A DNA stretch of 7,458 bases from Bacteroidota bacterium (GTDB lineage Bacteria; Bacteroidota; Bacteroidia; M30B66). Of the stretch, positions 5,419-7,458 are shown in pieces (within the stretch, counting starts at the first letter, position 1; the number at the start of each line of letters is the position of its first letter). The stretch covers positions 1-7,458 of the forward strand of contig JAGQVC010000071.1 in the NCBI GenBank assembly GCA_020438185.1, given 5' to 3'. Made by a program: the position numbers and the translations under genes. A model generated the notes under the pieces. It made no database searches. It was not told the DNA's origin and was given only the letters and a program-made list of their open reading frames with translations.

Positions 5419-7458
5419 ATGTTTCAACACTTACCGAAAATTAAAGTCGCAGGAAGAATATTGTTATTTGTACTGGTAACATTACTGTTTCAGAATGTAC
5501 AAGGACAGGTTGCGAATGTAGAATTCAGAGAGAAGAATTTTGAAGGCAGGGAGAAAGAGTTCAAAGTTGCTTTTGACCATTACAAAAAGGGCGACTACTA
5601 TTTTTTAAGAGGACCTGTTTACTTTCCTCAGGCTCTTGAAAACTATCTGAAGGCCCAAAGCTTTAACCCCGACAATGCAGATCTTAACTATCAGATTGGC
5701 TTGTGTTACCTTAATTTGCAGGTTAACCGGCTTCAGTCGCTGCCATATCTTCAAAGGGCCAGGATGCTGAATCAGGAAATGGGGACACAATTTCTTATCT
5801 CCCTTGGAAAGGCTTATCACTACAATCTTGAATTTGACCAGGCTATACGTGTTTACAGCGAGTTTATACAGAAAGCCAGGAGTGAAGCAGACTCTTCCCG
5901 AATACCGGAAGTTGAGAAGTACATGATGGAATGCGAATCGGGTAAAGAGCTGGTAGTAAATCCTGTGCGGGTAAGGATTGATAATCTTGGGCCCGGCGTG
6001 AATTCACCTTTTCCGGATTACGCACCGGTGCTTACAGCTGATGAGAATAAAATGATTTTCACATCCCGACGGGATAATTCCACCGGAGGAATGGTTGATA
6101 TGGAGGATTCCTTGTTTTTTGAGGATTTGTATATCACATACAGAATCGACGGTGAGTGGGCTCCGGCTAAGAACATTGGAAAACCCATTAATGATGATGA
6201 TCACGAGGCCTCTATTAATTTGTCATCAGATGGGAAAAAGCTGCTGATTTACAGGACAAAAAACGGTGGGGACATTTATCAGTCAGAACTCAATGATATT
6301 GAATGGTCTGAGCCGGAGGCTCTGAAGGCCATCAATACGAAGTATTATGAAAATCACGCGACCTATTCGGCCGATGGCAGGTATTTCTTTTTCATTTCAA
6401 ATCGCGAAGCCGATGATGCCGTTGGAGGAAAGGACATTTACATTGCCGATGTGGATGAAAATGGCAAATTCAGTAACATCAGAAATGCCGGAACCGGGAT
6501 AAATACCAAATACGATGAGGACGGGGTTTTCTTTCATCCGGATGGTAAAACACTATATTTTTCTTCCAAAGGGTTTAATTCCATGGGTGGCTATGATATA
6601 TTCAAAAGTGAGTGGAATGGCAGCAGTTTCACAGCTCCTGAAAATCTGGGATACCCGATAAATTCACCTGAAGACGATGTTTTCTTTGTGCTGACGTCAG
6701 ATGCCAAGCGTGCCTATTTTGCATCATATCGTGAGGAAGGTTATGGAGATAAGGATATTTATGTGATGCATTTTTTGGACGAAACCGAACTTCTGAGCTC
6801 ACTTCAGTTTAGTGTAAGCGATACGGCTGCCAATCAGAATCTGCTTGCCACTGTTACCATTAAAGATGTAGCTACAGGAGAAATAGTTGTAAGTCGTGAA
6901 ACAGAAAACGGAGAGACCATTGCAAATCTGCCGGCAGGCAAAACCTACGAAATAACTGTGACTGCCGATAAGTATGTGGCCTATACTGAAGTGCTGGAGC
7001 TTCCATATGATGCAGGTTCACAGGTTGTTGTGAGAAATATTGAGATGAGTCGCGATCCACAGGCCCGTGTTTATGGCGTTGTAAGCGACCGGGAATCCAA
7101 AATCACCCTGAAAGGGGAAATTGAATTTATGGATGCCGCAACCGGTGAGGTTGTTAAGGCCAGTGTTACCGACAAATCGGGACGTTATTCCATTGTTTTG
7201 CCTCCCGGGCGTTTATACATTGCACGGGTTATGTCTAACGGATACGCACTTTATGAAGACAGCCTCGATATTTCGGCCGATTCGAAAGGAGCCGAGTTTA
7301 AACGTTCATTTGAATTAAAAAGACTTGATCGTTCACTAATGTCGGTACTGAAAGGTCGTGTGTACGATGTGGTGAGCGGTGAGGCGCTAACAGCTGATAT
7401 TCAGATAACTGAGTATGGAGGTCAGCCTGTTATTGTGTATCAGAAAAAAGGACAATAC
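5419..7458 (+). CDS. PorE-like TPR / PD40 beta-propeller / carboxypeptidase-regulatory-domain protein, 3'-truncated
   Basis: The frame is open from ATG 5419 to the window end (680 codons, no stop). A signal peptide with core ILLFVLVTLLF and likely cleavage VQG-Q (residue 29/30) has no lipobox Cys. Residues about 47-150 carry TPR-like helices (FDHYKKGDYYF, ALENYLKAQSFNPDNADLNYQIGLCYL, QAIRVYSEFI). Residues 198-450 contain five PD40 (WD40-like) propeller repeats of the form 'L-S-DGK-LYFSS...GG-DIY'. From about 463 come regulatory-type Ig-like folds: 463-543, 549-634 and a third from 644, each with '(A/S)xATGE'-type turns. This order matches PorE, the type IX secretion-associated envelope protein that ends in an OmpA-like peptidoglycan-binding domain; such a domain would be expected just beyond the window but is not seen. 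Bacteroidota encode several paralogues with this layout, so I do not assign porE itself. PorE is, as I recall, a lipoprotein, whereas this one is not predicted to be. ATG 5419 is the first Met after an in-frame stop at 5368-5370. Confidence 0.9.
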   Translation, partial: MFQHLPKIKVAGRILLFVLVTLLFQNVQGQVANVEFREKNFEGREKEFKVAFDHYKKGDYYFLRGPVYFPQALENYLKAQSFNPDNADLNYQIGLCYLNLQVNRLQSLPYLQRARMLNQEMGTQFLISLGKAYHYNLEFDQAIRVYSEFIQKARSEADSSRIPEVEKYMMECESGKELVVNPVRVRIDNLGPGVNSPFPDYAPVLTADENKMIFTSRRDNSTGGMVDMEDSLFFEDLYITYRIDGEWAPAKNIGKPINDDDHEASINLSSDGKKLLIYRTKNGGDIYQSELNDIEWSEPEALKAINTKYYENHATYSADGRYFFFISNREADDAVGGKDIYIADVDENGKFSNIRNAGTGINTKYDEDGVFFHPDGKTLYFSSKGFNSMGGYDIFKSEWNGSSFTAPENLGYPINSPEDDVFFVLTSDAKRAYFASYREEGYGDKDIYVMHFLDETELLSSLQFSVSDTAANQNLLATVTIKDVATGEIVVSRETENGETIANLPAGKTYEITVTADKYVAYTEVLELPYDAGSQVVVRNIEMSRDPQARVYGVVSDRESKITLKGEIEFMDAATGEVVKASVTDKSGRYSIVLPPGRLYIARVMSNGYALYEDSLDISADSKGAEFKRSFELKRLDRSLMSVLKGRVYDVVSGEALTADIQITEYGGQPVIVYQKKGQY

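Noticed and set aside
5419..7458. Reading the absence of a stop as a pseudogene or frameshift
   Set aside because: The frame is continuous with coherent domains to the last base; it is simply cut by the window edge.
1..7458. CRISPR array, tRNA, riboswitch, transposon ends or phage attachment sites
   Set aside because: I saw no regularly spaced repeats, cloverleaf-type sequence, long terminal inverted repeats or transposase motifs; non-coding space totals only a few hundred bases.

Overview
The window looks like chromosomal DNA from a member of the Bacteroidota (Bacteroidetes), probably a gliding or Bacteroidales/Cytophaga-type lineage. I infer this from protein content: a FabG very like Bacteroidetes FabGs, exported proteins whose signal peptides end in a small residue followed by Gln, a barrel plus thrombospondin-3 plus EF-hand outer membrane protein, and a large PorE-like TPR/beta-propeller/regulatory-domain protein. 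Most starts also lack a clear Shine-Dalgarno sequence, as is usual in this phylum. I see no rRNA, tRNA, CRISPR array, insertion sequence or phage gene. Every interval over 300 bases is coding.

Layout. (1) Bases 1-673, plus strand: the 3' part of fabG, entering from the left edge. (2) Bases 690-2780, plus: a 696-residue inner-membrane protein with a von Willebrand A-like domain and a class I glutamine-amidotransferase-like fold, 16 bases after fabG and probably cotranscribed with it. (3) Bases 2781-2888: a short convergent spacer with inverted repeats. (4) Bases 4659 down to 2889, minus: a two-gene unit. The first gene encodes an outer-membrane-type barrel protein with thrombospondin-3 repeats and an EF-hand; the second, overlapping it by 20 bases, encodes a small secreted beta-sandwich protein. 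(5) Bases 4660-4722: a 63-base divergent promoter region. (6) Bases 4723-5298, plus: a stand-alone TrpG/PabA-type glutamine amidotransferase, followed by a good intrinsic terminator at 5309-5346. (7) Bases 5419-7458, plus: the first 680 codons of a PorE-like periplasmic/outer-membrane scaffold protein, cut by the right edge.

Functionally the window mixes housekeeping metabolism (fatty acid elongation; chorismate-derived folate or tryptophan precursors) with envelope proteins. The two minus-strand genes and the last plus-strand gene all encode exported, probably outer-membrane-associated products. Their domain combinations are the most interesting part of the window, although each belongs to a type I recognise from Bacteroidota. 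I found no convincing evidence of a wholly new system.
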